Of a stretch of 64,000 nt of DNA, positions 1 to 12,426 are shown one piece after another (position 1 is the stretch's first letter; each line of letters starts with the position of its first letter). The translations under genes were made by a program, and so were the position numbers. The notes beneath the pieces are model-generated. The model saw only the letters and a list, made by a program, of their open reading frames with translations. It was not told where the DNA came from and did not search any database. The stretch comes from Xylogone sp. PMI_703 (Eukaryota > Ascomycota > Leotiomycetes): contig JAJTUQ010000007.1 of the NCBI GenBank assembly GCA_021399445.1, positions 310,001 to 374,000 on the forward strand, in the 5' to 3' direction.

Positions 1-117
1 AGCATCACCATTTACTATTTGTTTGGGGGAGGATCCTGGAAGTTCACATTATAGTAGACCTCTATTAAGAGTAGGTGATTCCTTTTCTTATGTATAGAGT
101 TATACTAATGGACATAG

Positions 118-1119
118 ATAGCGGCTGAAATTGGAAATTATGAAATATCTAAATTCTTGATTGATCAAGGTGCCGATCCAGCATTTAATCCAGACTCTTC
201 ATGGTATGAGTCCATATTGTAGTCTTATTTACTTAACTAAGAGGATTTTAGGTCAATACTTACAGCATTTGCCGCAAATGCTAGTAATCATGGGCGTAAC
301 ACTGACGACTTATATAACTTGGTGAATTTAATAGGATCTAGATCCGAAGTTAATATTAGTGAACTTTCGCATTACCGAGGCTCAGTATCAGTGTTTTCGG
401 CTCTCCTAGAACATATGGAAACACCCCTGGGAGAATTACCGGTGAATCTTCGATGTAGTCTAGCAATAAGATTAGCTCATAACCCGGGTTTTAATAGCTC
501 TAAGCTATTCTTAATAGCTCTCAATTGCAAGCCAACCCTTCCCTGCGCTATCAATTATCAAGAAGAAGGTATTACGTTGCTGCATGCAGCGGCTGGGGCT
601 CTTGGTTATTTGTCTGCTCGAAATACTAAGGACACTGATTTCCCGATACGTATTGACAATATCGAGCTAGAGATCTCAGGCTGGAAATCTATCCTAAAGG
701 AGCTCATAGGTGGCGGCGCCGATCTTCACATTACCGGTAGCCTATATATTGGTATTCAAGCCACACCTTTTCTATTCATGCTTTACCATCTTTGCGATTG
801 CCTTAGGATACATCTGCGGATTGATCTACAACACGCTGTTACCTCTTGGATCTCTGTCCTTTCTGATTTAAATATTGACTTGATGCAATACGGCCTGCGG
901 GAAAAGTTAACTTGGAGTGCGATAGAATTTCCAAAGAGAGAGGTTTTATACGACGATGAAATCGACTACTATCAATATCGTTTAATCGACTTTGAGTATG
1001 GTCCGTCATTAAAGGATTGGAGAATCTGGATAAATGAGCATACGGACGAATATGTTGGGGATTTTTGGGACATGTTAGAGAAAAAAGAAAATATAATGCC
1101 AGGAACTTGGATTGATTAA
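118..1119 (+). CDS. Ankyrin-repeat protein, C-terminal part (5' end outside window)
   Basis: Two exons are visible: about 118-203 and 252-1119, joined across a 48-nt intron (GTATGA donor, TTTTAG acceptor) that completes a Trp codon. The first encodes a typical ankyrin helix pair (AAEIGNYEISKFLIDQGADP); the second contains further degenerate ankyrin-like segments (TLLHAAAGALG, ILKELIGGGADLH) and an acidic, Trp/Tyr-rich C-terminus ending in PGTWID. There is no credible ATG, so upstream exons must lie before the window. Large fungal ankyrin proteins of this type are usually of unknown function. The frame is open to the stop, so the gene may be intact. Ankyrin assignment is from the motif only; any partner is unknown. 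Confidence 0.6.
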
Positions 1120-3960
1120 GTTTTATCTATCCATAATTTGTGGGAGAACACATTAAAGTATAACAGAGGCACTTACACTACTACTGTAGAAAACGACCGC
1201 CAGAATTATGAATATCAATAAGGATATCATATTACATATAAAGACACTTGTTCTGAGTATGGCACCCATATTACTAGCAAAAGAGTTCATAGAGAAAACC
1301 AACAGTTCGCATTGCTGGCGAGATATCTTAGGTGATTAGTTTGGTCTAGAAGTCGATATTGAAACACACGTTATAGGAATATGGTATATCATTGTATTAA
1401 ATGCCGAGGTAGTTCGGGTTCTAGTGATAATTTTCGGTTACTCTAAGTTTTATTATGCAGAAAATTTATGCTTCAAGCCAAAGTAGTCTGTATTGCTCTA
1501 CTAGAACTCAGTCCACTTTAGTCTGAAATATAAATAAGGCACATACATTATTTTGTAATATGTTAAAGTAATATACTTCAGACATAATTACTTTAAGATA
1601 TAGTCTTTTAACCTGATTTATTCGCAGTTATAATACTCTGAATCTAAAAATAGTTTCGGGTTTTTTAAATACTTTAAGCTAATTAAAAAATAGCTTAACA
1701 ACTGTGGGTTTACTACTCTCCTACCTACTCACAGTACATATTATATTACGTGCGGGTGAATCGGTGGTTTGGTAGTTATATGATGAATATATTAAGTGGG
1801 TGCAGGCAGGTGGAGGAGTAGTATACTCCCCCTTTCCGATTGGGACTAGTGCTAAGTACACGTGACTAGATCCCAACAGCAACTAACCTATCTAGCTAAC
1901 TTAGATATTCGGGAAATTATGTAATAGAATATTATCGAGTTATCAGAAGACTTCCCAAGGGGTGCTTGGAAGTACACCTCCTAGGCATATAAAAAGTTAG
2001 TTGACTTAGTGATGGAATAACTTCAGAGCAAGGGCGATAGTAACTACGAATATGGAGCCCATATGAGCCCCTTCTGCCTACCATACTGCGGCGTGAGAGT
2101 GGTCAGCGGCTAATTTTAGCCAACTTTAACCAGAGCCGGTTTTCGATTGGGTGGATGGGAGCCAACAACGAGCTCTGGAATGAAGGCCAAAGAGGATCTT
2201 GGAATTGTGTGCAAGTATTAGCATTTCCAAAGTTATAAGTCGAATTCGTGCATGAAATTTCCAGAATTTAATACTTATCTAATCTCTGAAGCAAAAGCTG
2301 TCAAAACAATAACATACATTTTAGAAATATATTTGACGTATGACGTCGAGGAGATATCTCGACTTATTTAGTAAGGCTACGTAGTTCTGGACCTAAATGA
2401 TCCGAGCCAGACTAGGCCAGATGATGACATAGTGCAACAGTGCAACTCTACTGTGCCTCAGACTACATTCAGGCGAGCCGAGAGTTTACTGCCTGAGAGC
2501 GACCATGTTTTCGAAATAAGCAGCAGGAGACTAGGGGCGAGATGTATGGTGCGAATTATAGCAGGTTATTTTAACTTAAATCCTAATTTGAACGAAATCT
2601 GTTTCCGCTTGGAGAGGTGCGCAGGGCTGCTTTCTCGGTCATATTAGGTGAGTTTAGCCAGCAAAAATGACCGGGAGTAAGCAACGCTCAGAGTAGTGCA
2701 CAGATGGGCTTGTTTCGACTCCTTGGCTATAACTGCTGTTCACAACCGTGTTGCCAGCCCTGTAGCGTTAACGAGCTGATCAAGAGCACTATGTTAAGGT
2801 ATTTTAGATGATCACGTTACGTGAGGCGATAGTTTTGATACGGAGAAGACCGCAGCTAAGAGCTCCGTCGACAATATCGCGATATTGTTGGCGACATGGG
2901 TATTGATCGAGCCAGCTGTGAGGAAACCGTACTGTCAGCCACCGTTTAGCTTGTTAAAAGTGGGCTTTCGAGAGAGCTCAGAAGCTAATATAAAAAATTT
3001 TTATTGAAATAAAACATAAATAGTCTAGCTGATATAACTGAATATACGTGAAACAGAGATCAAGACAAATCACACATATGCTAAATGGTGTTATTAGAAA
3101 TTGACTGTTATTTGTGGTTATATTTACATCTGGTGGAATAGCATACTTTTAGCGTTTTTGGATATTCTTGTAAGATAAGTAGCTCGGTTAGTTTAAGCAA
3201 GTACGGTCATGAGACTTTTTTGAGCTTTTCCATATTTTATATTGGAATTATAGCATATTATTAATAATTTGTTAATCAAATTTCTGCTTATCCCCCAGAA
3301 AACACGCTAAAAGTGAGTCATTTCCACCAAACAAGGAGATACTGGATTATATCCTTACAAGTCTTTTACTTCTACACATTTGTAAACCTTTTAAGGGTAT
3401 CCTTAATAAAAGGTAAAGACTTTATTAAAACAAGTTAGCTCTATATACAAATTAAAATTCTAATAGTTTTTCCATCATAAAAACTATTAAATTACAGGTT
3501 ATTACTGATCGTAATTGGCTCATATAAAATCAACTGAGTTAAACTATTAAATTAACTACTATTTACTATAGGCAAAGATTGCCTAGTAATTGTTCCCATT
3601 CTGCTAGTAAGCAATTAGTAACTTAAGAAGCCCATTCTGATACCAGAAGCCCGTTCTGGCTCCCTTGAATCCTTCTCGCTATGTGTTGACATTCTCGGTA
3701 GTAGCATGACTGAGGGTGAGCACATTCCAGGTAAGATGGTTGAGCAAAGGTGAGAATGGATGAAGGTGAGGTGAAACGAGGGTGAGCAAGGCGGCGAGGT
3801 GTCACGTGTATAGTGGCTTGCCGCGCACGCAAAGAGAAATGAAGATTGACGTGAAATAACTGGAGAAATAGCTTCCACAAAGGATCTGTATAGCCCTTCT
3901 ACTTCTAGCACCCCTACATTATGTTCCCAGATAAGGATGACTTCCAAATCGGAGTATTAC
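1120..3960. other. Gene-poor AT-rich stretch, probable decayed repeat DNA
   Basis: No open frame with protein-like composition spans this region. It alternates very AT-rich blocks (for example 1560-1700 and 3000-3560) with blocks of more even composition (1720-1860, 2040-2960). That mixture resembles old transposon DNA mutated by RIP, but no domain could be read. An 18-bp perfect palindrome (ACAATATCGCGATATTGT) lies at 2871-2888. Confidence 0.4.
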
Positions 3961-3967
3961 TTCTTCC

Positions 3968-4490
3968 TGTAGTTGTCATTATGCTATTACATTCTCGGAG
4001 GCGTATGCAGTGTAGGCTACAACTAAGCGATAGTAGTTATAGGGGCCTGCAGCTATATTAGGGGTGGTTCCCTCTGTATTGGGGGATCAGCGAGCAATTT
4101 GTATCCCATCTAAAAATATAGCCGTAGTGAATACAGTTCTACAGCCATACCTAGCCTTCTCTCACTCTGTACTACAAACTCTTCTGACAGACACGGTCAT
4201 TAGGTCAGTCCATAACGTGCTCTATCAAAGATGGTAGTCTTAATACCTACCTAGCATTGATATTACGAGTGGATTGCACAAGTCTTAATGAAAGGAATAT
4301 TACAATGCATTGGCGAGTAGAAGAGAGCCTCATCGCAACTGAAATCATGCAGTCCAAACTCTTCCCAGTAGCTATCCATGATAGAAGCTAGTTCAATAAG
4401 CCTCTCGTCATCTTGACTATCAGAGGACTTTAGGCACCTCGTAAGGCTTTCTGTGGATGTGTCTGCCTTAATCCTTCTCGTGAATCAAAT
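3968..4490 (-). pseudogene. Decayed gene remnant, unknown protein
   Basis: On the minus strand several segments read like protein but are separated by stops and frame changes. One runs from about 4487 to a stop at 4263 and includes DERLIELASIMDSYWEEFG and LFYSPMHCNIPF. Another, around 4140-3968, includes TTAIFLDGIQIAR, then TGA, then SPNTEGTTPNIAAGPYNYYR. No start codon and no continuous frame exist, and I do not recognise the family. It is best read as a relic of a fungal gene, not an expressed one. Confidence 0.3.
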
Positions 4491-4790
4491 GCCGGTTCTT
4501 TCTTTCTCATTCGCAGCTGAGGTTACACAGCATCCATCCAATCAAAAAAAGAATAGATGACCTTGACCCTCTTTCTTTTTACTGCGTTACTGCCCAACAC
4601 GCGTATTTCATTACCTTGTGATAGGAATGCCATATGCCAGCACAAGTGATAAATGCTGGTGGCTCTTGTCGTAAGGCTGTCAGACGTTTTCTCTCTAGTA
4701 TTGATTCTTTACATACTCTGAGCTTGAAAAGGCTGAGTTACTATGCTAGCCCGCTTCTAAGTTGCACACTACATTAGTGAATTTTCGAAT

Positions 4791-7357
4791 ATGAGCAAAG
4801 AGAAAGAAACCCCGGATATCTCTAATCTTTTGACTGAGATTAGAGATATGTTGAAAAACCAGAACTTACTGTTTCAGAAACTGGTTGATGTATATTCAGA
4901 AAAAGAAGAGTCGAGGCGATTAAGGTCAACGCCGCCTTTGGGAGACGGTGGTACGGTTGACGATGGGTCAAGTGATCCTTCAAGTATCGGATCAATACTC
5001 CAGTGTACTCAGTTAGAAAGCGAAGTTATCACTGTCTTAGAACGATATTTTCCCGAGGAGTATCGTGCTTTTGGAAAGAGGGTTTCGTTATATTTTGCTG
5101 GCAAATTGGATCGTCCATGTCCTTATACACCAATCGACGATGCTATGGTCAGACTGGTTGGTAAAGGACCTCAATTTGCTGTGTCGAGTGCAGATTGGAA
5201 ATATTGTACGTAACCAGCTTCTTGTGTGTATCACTTGTTACTGATATCATCAGGGATACCCTTGTTCAAGGATTCTTTTGGTTATTTCACAGCTCCATCC
5301 GAAGATAACCATAGACTTCATACCGCCATGGGAACTGCAACAAAAAGATGGAAAGTGGTACCATATTGATGATGTTCAGGAACTACACCCGGTTTCCTTC
5401 AATTTACCATCGATTGAAGATAGTGTGCATTTACGCGTCCCATACTCCTTCACGCCCTCACTGGGGTTGGAAAGTGATGTATTACCGACTGGGCTCACAG
5501 ATTGGCAGCGTCTCCGGCAGTGCTTAGGCAACTTGTATTCTGTTCCTTCAGATCGTATATTTGCACTACCCTTTGAAAGGCATGAACTGCGCATTACACG
5601 TACTTCTGGCAATTTAGATACGTATCTTACCCGCATAGAAGCGCTATTTAAAAAGCTTTATAAAAACGGGGGATCATTCCGCATCATTGATTTTCGTCGC
5701 GATATGGATTCTCATTTCTACTATTGGGGATTACCATCCAAGAGCAGTAGAGACGGATAATGAAAAGCAATTCAAGGAGAAGAATCCATACTGGGTGGCA
5801 GCACAGGTTGCCATGCAAGCGAACGATAAACTATTAGTAGAACCTACCGAATTCAGATATCATAAAGGCAGAGTATTTGGTTGGTTTAGATAATTTCGTC
5901 TTGTAACTAATTTTACGCCTTACTAAATGGCTAACTTTGGATACAGAATGGCCTCAAGCGCGCAAGTGGCGACGAGTCGTCCATATTAACGGGCTCTCAT
6001 CAATTGCCGGTACCGTGGCACCCGGTACCAAAAATCGGACCAGGTATATTGACGGAATACGGAATCTTTTGGTTCGTTCACGCAGTCCCATGGACCAGCA
6101 TATTGTCAAAAAAGCTTTTGATTTGCATACTTCGTGTGACAGCATTCGAGCAAGTGATTACTCTCATATGCTGAAGAAATCGAGATGGTTCTACATAAGT
6201 TGGTATCAGATTATCAGCGACTCACAGAAGGATTTGATAACTAGTTCATGGAAGTTCGGCAAACTATACGGTAGCTCAAAGCAAAGCTACATACAACAGC
6301 GTGCATTTACGCTTGTGTGTTGCAAAAGATGGGTAGACACTCAGGATCAGGATCTCAAACATATTTTCCAAGACGACGACTGGACAATCCTCTTACTCAC
6401 CCCAATAGATATAGTAGAAGTCCCTCGATATCTTGCATATGGCAGTATGCCAACCTTGATGCTTATCGAACCTGGGCTCAAGAAAGCTGCCGATGTTTGG
6501 GAGGAGCTAGTGGCTCACTTCAACGCCATTCTCTATGATCAAGATGCAATATTGGACCCAGAAGCTCATGATAGACTTCTGTTTGACGATGAAACATTCT
6601 CCAGGTCAAGATGGTATTTCTGGGTTGTAGATACTCTAGAAGAATTTATAGCACAAATCGATATCACGTTGCGCGAGTGTCAAAGGCTCTTTTCCACCGA
6701 CAGAGACCAATTATACGACGGGAGCGGTCCTAGTGCATCAGGCGTACAATATGAAAGGAAAGTATCTGCAACTCAGGAAGAAGTCAATCGGCTCAAGGAC
6801 TTAAAGTCGCAGTTTGAAATTCTTCACCGAAAGACAATGACACTAAGAGACGGGGTGAGTAAAAATTATTAACTTCAAAGTATATGCTAAATCATATATA
6901 GCTATTTAATGCAAGTAGTGTGATTGAGAGCCGCGAATCAGCACGGCTTGGCCAGAACGTGAAGTTGCTCACCTATGTGAGCATTTTTTACCTACCCTTA
7001 GCATTTTCAGCCGCAATATGGAGCATCAATGAGAGTTACAGCACCTCCGCATTTGCTATCACATCTATTCTTGTTGCACTGGGAACATATTTTCTTGTGG
7101 CAAATTTAGAGAACCTCGTTGTCAAAGTTAAATATTTTTATGGTTCTTTCAAGACACCCATTGTTAGTCGAATGAAGTTGCACAATGAAACAATATGGAA
7201 AGCCAAGGGTGAAAACTTCTCCAGATTTTCTCCAGTCCGGGAAAAGGTCAAACCTTCTGAGTGGTATATTTTGTTATTTTTGGTAACAGAAGTACTCAGC
7301 AGAGCTAAGGCTAAAATCAAGGGAGCCTTGAACCATTTCGGATACCAAGACTCTTAA
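4791..7357 (+). pseudogene. CorA-like transporter-domain protein, frameshifted
   Basis: Probable exons are 4791-5205, 5254-about 5879, 5947-6854 and 6902-7357. The protein starts MSKEKETPDISNLLTEIRD and ends with a membrane region (LTYVSIFYLPLAFSAAIWSI followed by a second hydrophobic segment), as in the fungal family with a CorA/ZntB-like C-terminus. The last intron (GTGAGT...TATATAG) is clean and leads into LFNASSVIESRESARLGQNV. Exon 2 is not continuous. Near 5740 the frame jumps by one base: removing one A of TCCAAGAGC joins YYWGLPS to RAVETDNEKQF. Near 5254-5290 a second shift or unusual splice is needed (frame with IPLFKDSFGYF versus frame with ISQLHPKITIDF). I therefore call it a recently broken gene; an assembly error is the alternative. 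Confidence 0.6.
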
Positions 7358-8123
7358 AAAGGAAAGTGCACGATACGGAAATGAATGTGGAATGCACGGG
7401 TAGAGCGGAAACGACAGAAACACTTCAAAGAAGTATGGAAATGGAAGAACAGACTGAATAAAAGAGTAGGAACACCAATCTTCCACCCATCATCCTCACA
7501 GTTAGCTACTAGTTGCGATGTCGGCCGTGGTCAGATTGATGGTTTCTACACTCAGACGTTTGATTGAGTTGGTGCCATAAGGTTTGTGACTTCTTTAGCA
7601 ATCCAAATACCACTCGATCTTATAAAATCCGAGTTTTAAATCTAATTAGATGGGCTTCTATAACTGCGGGCAAGAAGCGTTACATAGACTGCATCAACAT
7701 CACGCCGGACGTCCTAGTAACTCTCCCATGTTACTGCAATCCTCAGGAATAGACATGGGAGTTTTTATGTCATAACAAATCGATTTCTGGAGTAAGAAAT
7801 CCACACTTATATTCTCAATCAGGGTTTGGCTTCGGCAACCCATTTGAGACATTCATTCTCCACTTTCATGCGCTCACGTCAGCACCCAGAACATATCTGA
7901 GTAAAACACACTTCATATTCCTTATTTGGTAATATAGAACTAAAGTAGCGCCATAAAATACCACAGTGGGCTAACTAGGGGTTGAAGTATCAATCCAAAC
8001 ACCACAGTACACGTTGTAAAACTATCGAAATGGCCACTATGCCAGGATCTCGTCTTCAAACCGATAAACTAAACTATTTTGCATGCTCACCTCTTCCTTT
8101 CTTCATTTAACATTCACTCAGTT
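7358..8123. other. Intergenic, nothing recognised
   Basis: Only short open frames without family-like composition are present. The last 150 bases before 8124 are the presumed promoter and 5' leader of the glycosyltransferase gene. Confidence 0.5.
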
Positions 8124-9929
8124 ATGGCACTCAATTATGCTAGACAGATGTCTAGTCGCACTTTCTTTCTAATCACAGCCATCCTGGGTGCGCTTCTCGC
8201 GGCGTTTTTCGCGTTTCCCAACCATCCCTCATCCCCTATGCCACCTATCAACTTCCCAGGACGTAGTGGCACTGTCCTATTCTTGTCAAACCCAGAACAT
8301 GGTTTAAGTAATGTTCTTTTGGCAACTAGCCAAGCCCTTCTCACCCAGCACTCTGACCTCGAGATTCACTATGCATCGTTCAAAGGCTTTGAGAGAGATA
8401 TCAAAGCTATAAACCAATTCGCCATTACCAATTCGCCATTAGTACCACTAGAAACAAAGATGCCCGCCCCATCACCTTCCATACTCTTGAGAAGGGCCTA
8501 GGATATAGACAAGCACTAGAATCTCAAGGCATTGGCGTCGAAGAGGCAATGAACCCACCTGGTTTAGAAGGAGTCAAGAAGTTTACGGAAAAGCTTGGTC
8601 AATTCCTCATGCCATGGGAGGCTCCAGATTTCCTAGCGCTATACCATGAAATCATGGATCTGATTGAGAAAGTCGACCCCGCGATCATAGCTGTTGATCA
8701 AATGTTTGGGCCAGCATTAAATGCCGTCCGGACCGCACATAAAGAAAGAAACTATGTGGTTATTTCGCCAAATGCATTGAAGGATAATTTTCAGGATAAG
8801 CAACCACTGGCGAGGATGTTTTGGGAATACCCAGCGTAAGTGCTTTCCATATCTTTCAATGAAAATTTCTTGTCCTTTCAGTCTCTCCTGCAGACAAAAT
8901 AACTTGTGTTACCAGTATCCTCCGCTATCCATTTATCCATTGAGTATCGCTAACCCTTCTAGTACCTCCTCAGGCTATCCTTATCCTGTTCCTTTGCATT
9001 TGATTCCTGCTAACATTCTCTTAACTTTCCGCTTTGCTAAAGCTGCTCTCTTTAATAAATCCTTACGTGAAAAACGAGAATGGTTAAAAGAACATGGTAT
9101 GGAGAAGCAACTCCAAGTATTTGAGACCTATCATCCAGATTACAGGTGGATCTCGTCTTCGGCCCCAGCTCTCGACTTTCCACTTCATTATCTTCCAAAT
9201 AACGTAGTCACATGCGGGCCAATCTACTTGTCATCAGCTCCTGCGGAGATACAAGACCCAGAGCTTGCTTCCTGGCTCAAACTCAGGCCTACTGTTGTTA
9301 TCAACCTAGGCTCTATGGTTGACTATGACAAAAAATCAGCAGTAGAAATGGTATCTGCCATCGTTCAAACTCTTAATAGCCACTCTGATATTCAGATCAT
9401 CTGGAAGTTCAACAAGCGAGTCAAGGTAGACGCATCCGAGAGATCATCGGCGCCAAAAGCAAATTCAACTTATCCATATTCCGACGACTTCCTTTCCATT
9501 GCATCAGAACATCTTAAAACTGGCCGTCTTAGGCTGGAAAACTGGCTGGAAATCGATCCCGCTGCGATGATGGAGACGGGAAATATTATCCTTAATGTTC
9601 ACCATGGTGGTGCAAATTGTTTCCATGAAACGGCCGCCAAGGGCATTCCACAAGTAATATTGCCCATGTGGGTAGACTTGTATGACTTTGCCGTGCGTGC
9701 AGAATACTTGGGCATTGGTGTATGGGGAAATAGAGGTTCTGCACCATTGTGGACTGCAGGAGAGCTTGTGAACGCATTTGAGAGAGTTTTAGGGGAGTCA
9801 GAAGAGGCCAAAAAGATTAAGGAGAACTCAAAACGTATCGGTGATGAGTTACGAATGAAAGAGGAACAGGGTTTGGGAGGACGGAGAATGGCCGCCAATG
9901 TGGTTGCTGGGCTGGCGAGGAAGGACTGA
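8124..9929 (+). pseudogene. UDP-glycosyltransferase (GT1) gene broken by a 14-bp duplication
   Basis: Exons 8124-8835 and 8963-9929 (GTAAGT donor; TTCTAG acceptor after GCTAAC) encode a fungal GT1 UDP-glucuronosyl/glucosyltransferase-like enzyme. The N-terminus carries one hydrophobic anchor (TFFLITAILGALLAAFFAF). The C-terminal nucleotide-sugar motif reads HHGGANCFHETAAKGIPQ, followed by PMWVDLYDFA. The first ATG with a good context is 8124. The frame breaks at 8414-8441, where a 14-bp unit is perfectly duplicated in tandem. The two exons total 1679 nt, not a multiple of 3; without the extra 14 bases they give 1665 nt (554 aa) and the frame runs through NKDARPITFHTLEKG. The likely role, transfer of sugar to a small lipophilic acceptor, is family knowledge. 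As sequenced, the protein would truncate near residue 126. Confidence 0.8.
8414..8441 (+). repeat. 14-bp perfect tandem duplication inside the GT1 gene
   Basis: The unit CCAATTCGCCATTA occurs twice without a gap (8414-8427 and 8428-8441). It shifts the downstream frame by two bases and is the only lesion seen in the gene. Confidence 0.95.
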
Positions 9930-10542
9930 ATTGCTGGAACAAAGTCTCTTGGCTCTTTTGCCTATTTAATTCCATTGACTCTTAGATCACATACTTCACA
10001 GTTATGTAAGTGTCCGCTTTGATTAATTCTATCAAAGTTGATATATCTCAAGCATGAAATAGAGCGAGTGCCATTAGTGAAGGTACTAGACAATGAGATA
10101 TAGAATTTGATAATGCGGTCTTGCTTGTTATTGAAGATAATCGGACATGAGCTGCTAGTACACAATATTTATTCTATAATTAGAACTCTCTATCTAACCT
10201 CAGCTTGTAATATAACGCTAATTACCTTGCAACTATAATCAAATCCTTAAATCACACTTACACCGTATTAGTCTGTCAACCCGCCCTTGCACAAGTAAAT
10301 ACCATAACGACAAGGAAGACACACCTCGGAACATATTAGAAAAGCACCTCAATGTCCACGAGGTGCCCATTATATCAGGTCTCTCTCTGGTAAAATAATT
10401 CCTAAATTCATTTCTCAGGTAGCGACATTAGCTAATCCATGCATACTTGATCAGATGATCTTCGGGTCACATAACGCGACTTCCCAACTGAGTTGCCCAT
10501 AACAGAAACACCAAGGACTTATATCAAGCTATAAAAATAGTC
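9930..10542. other. Intergenic, nothing recognised
   Basis: AT-rich spacer between the glycosyltransferase and the GH76 gene. A TATAAAA lies only about 12 bases before the GH76 ATG, too close to act as a TATA box for that start. No other signal was found. Confidence 0.5.
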
Positions 10543-11772
10543 ATGAAGAGCTTTACTCAGAACCTGTGGCATAAGGTCAAGGACTCGAGTAGTCAAAATC
10601 CTGTTAGCCAAGACCCAGCATCCAGAACTCACACTGCAGCTCAACTCGCCGAGCATGCCTTTGCCTACTTCTATTCACCACAGCACCACCAGTTTGAAGC
10701 AAAGGTCAAATCTCACGATACATTAGGCGAACAAAACCACTATGGCTACGTTGTCTGGCCAGTCATCATAATGGTACAAGCAACTGCAGAATGTCTTCCC
10801 CACAAGCGGTTACATGAAGCGATATCTGCCCTTCAGGATCACTGGAATCCGGAGAAACACGGGTTTTGCGCTTGGAAGATGTTTCCTGGCAATCTGGACA
10901 TCTACTACGACGACAATGCCCATGCAGCACAGGCTCTCATCAGTGCCTACGAAGTTACCCATGAGCGCAAATATCTTAATCAGGCAGAGGAGATCCTGAC
11001 AGGGCTGATCATGCCAGCTGCGCAAAAAGACGGGGGAGTGCCGTGGCATATCTCCAATCCCAACGTGCGAAATGCCTGCTCAACTGGTCCCACTGCCGTA
11101 GCGTCTCTCAGGATATGCATTCTTGAAAAGAGTAATAGGCTCACAGCTTTTGCGGAGCGGGCGCTAAATTACATTATAACTACGCTCAGAGGCCCCGATG
11201 ATGGTTTGATATGGGATGGTGTGGTCTTTGAGCCGGATGGAACACCTAAGATCAACAGGACGAAATGGACTTACAATATCGGATTCGCCATACATGGATT
11301 TGCTCTGCTATTCGAATGCACCAAGAATCCGGATCATCTAAACGTGGCTATCAGCCTTGCAAAGTCCGTACTAAACAGGGACAATATACTGTTCGATCAC
11401 TCGCTACCAGCTGATTCAGGGAGGATGTACTCAGATGGTTCATTCTTCCTTCACCACCTAGTGGATGGATTCAAAGCGCTTTCCCGGCATGCGATGAAGG
11501 AGGAGCTCCGAGATGCCATTTGCGATATTGCAGATTGGGGTCGAGAATGGATGTTTGATCCTACGGATGGACTGTATTTCCGTGGCAGTCGCCCTTATAC
11601 TATCTCCGAGGAGCTGACAAAGAAATTTAACAAGCAGTATAATCTGGAGAAGAGTCTGGACATCAATAAGCAGGAACGAGATGAGCATGGGAAGCTATGC
11701 AAAACCATGATTGGCAGTGCTAGCTGGGCGAGGATTCTATGCATGGAGGAACAGATTAAGAAGGGAAAATAA
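10543..11772 (+). CDS. GH76-like alpha-mannanase family protein without signal peptide
   Basis: Single-exon gene of 409 aa. The fold is that of an (alpha/alpha)6 barrel glycosidase, and the GH76 signature is clear: IYYDDNAHAAQALISAYE holds the adjacent Asp pair that serves as catalytic residues in GH76 endo-1,6-alpha-mannanases. Later family segments are GGVPWH...RNACSTGPTAVASLRI and WTYNIGFAIHGFALLFE. Fungal Dfg5/Dcw1-type GH76 proteins are secreted and GPI-anchored, but this one starts MKSFTQNLWHKVKDSSSQNP with no hydrophobic leader, so it is predicted cytosolic. No introns or lesions are seen. Substrate is unknown; a related six-hairpin glycosidase activity is possible. Confidence 0.72.
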   Translation: MKSFTQNLWHKVKDSSSQNPVSQDPASRTHTAAQLAEHAFAYFYSPQHHQFEAKVKSHDTLGEQNHYGYVVWPVIIMVQATAECLPHKRLHEAISALQDHWNPEKHGFCAWKMFPGNLDIYYDDNAHAAQALISAYEVTHERKYLNQAEEILTGLIMPAAQKDGGVPWHISNPNVRNACSTGPTAVASLRICILEKSNRLTAFAERALNYIITTLRGPDDGLIWDGVVFEPDGTPKINRTKWTYNIGFAIHGFALLFECTKNPDHLNVAISLAKSVLNRDNILFDHSLPADSGRMYSDGSFFLHHLVDGFKALSRHAMKEELRDAICDIADWGREWMFDPTDGLYFRGSRPYTISEELTKKFNKQYNLEKSLDINKQERDEHGKLCKTMIGSASWARILCMEEQIKKGK

Positions 11773-12426
11773 GCCAATTCATTATTTCTTATTTAATAAT
11801 TAACTAATAGCTTGCTAACATACAGCATACTTATGTCGCTAGTAATAAATATTAATGTAGTTATTTATCTAGCTGGATAGAGCAGACCATCTTGCATCTT
11901 TCTTTCAATTTATCCAATAAGAATTCAGAATCCTTTATGCATAATCTTGATTGAAGTATGAGATAGATTAATCTAGTTTCAATGTTTAGCCGTAAACAAA
12001 ATCCGAGATGATCACCATGACGTTCGTGATTTGTGAGCAGCGCGGTTAATTGTAGATGGTCTTCAACAAAGCGTAGACGTAATGATGTCGTAGTAACTTC
12101 GTGCGGGGATCGCGCCGGAACAAACTCCGCTCACTCACTTTCCCTGGCTGCCACGATGGGATACATGGAGTTGCAGAAGGGATTACAATCATCGCATCAA
12201 TCTAACCAAACAGATTCCACTAGATGGTCAGAATTCAGGGACATTCGTAATATCCCCCACGTCATTGGTGAACAGAGTTCTAGACCGCGTTGATGGGCCC
12301 GTGAACACTCTACGTCACTCTGTACACTTTTTCTTACAATCAAAGTCTAATGCTATTGACCACGATGTATATAATAACGGCTCTGTTATTGACGGTTTCT
12401 CAATCTTACTCTTCCAATCTGCACCA
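11773..12426. other. Intergenic, nothing recognised
   Basis: Contains the 3' flank of the GH76 gene and the promoter of the hemerythrin-domain gene. Open frames here (for example at 12033-12293) lack protein-like composition. Confidence 0.5.

Noticed and set aside
2432..2647. 71-residue open frame
   Set aside because: It begins at GTG, has no ATG start and no family-like composition, and lies in decayed repeat-like DNA.
3615..3947. 110-residue minus-strand frame
   Set aside because: Composition not protein-like; a second overlapping frame is equally open. Probably chance.
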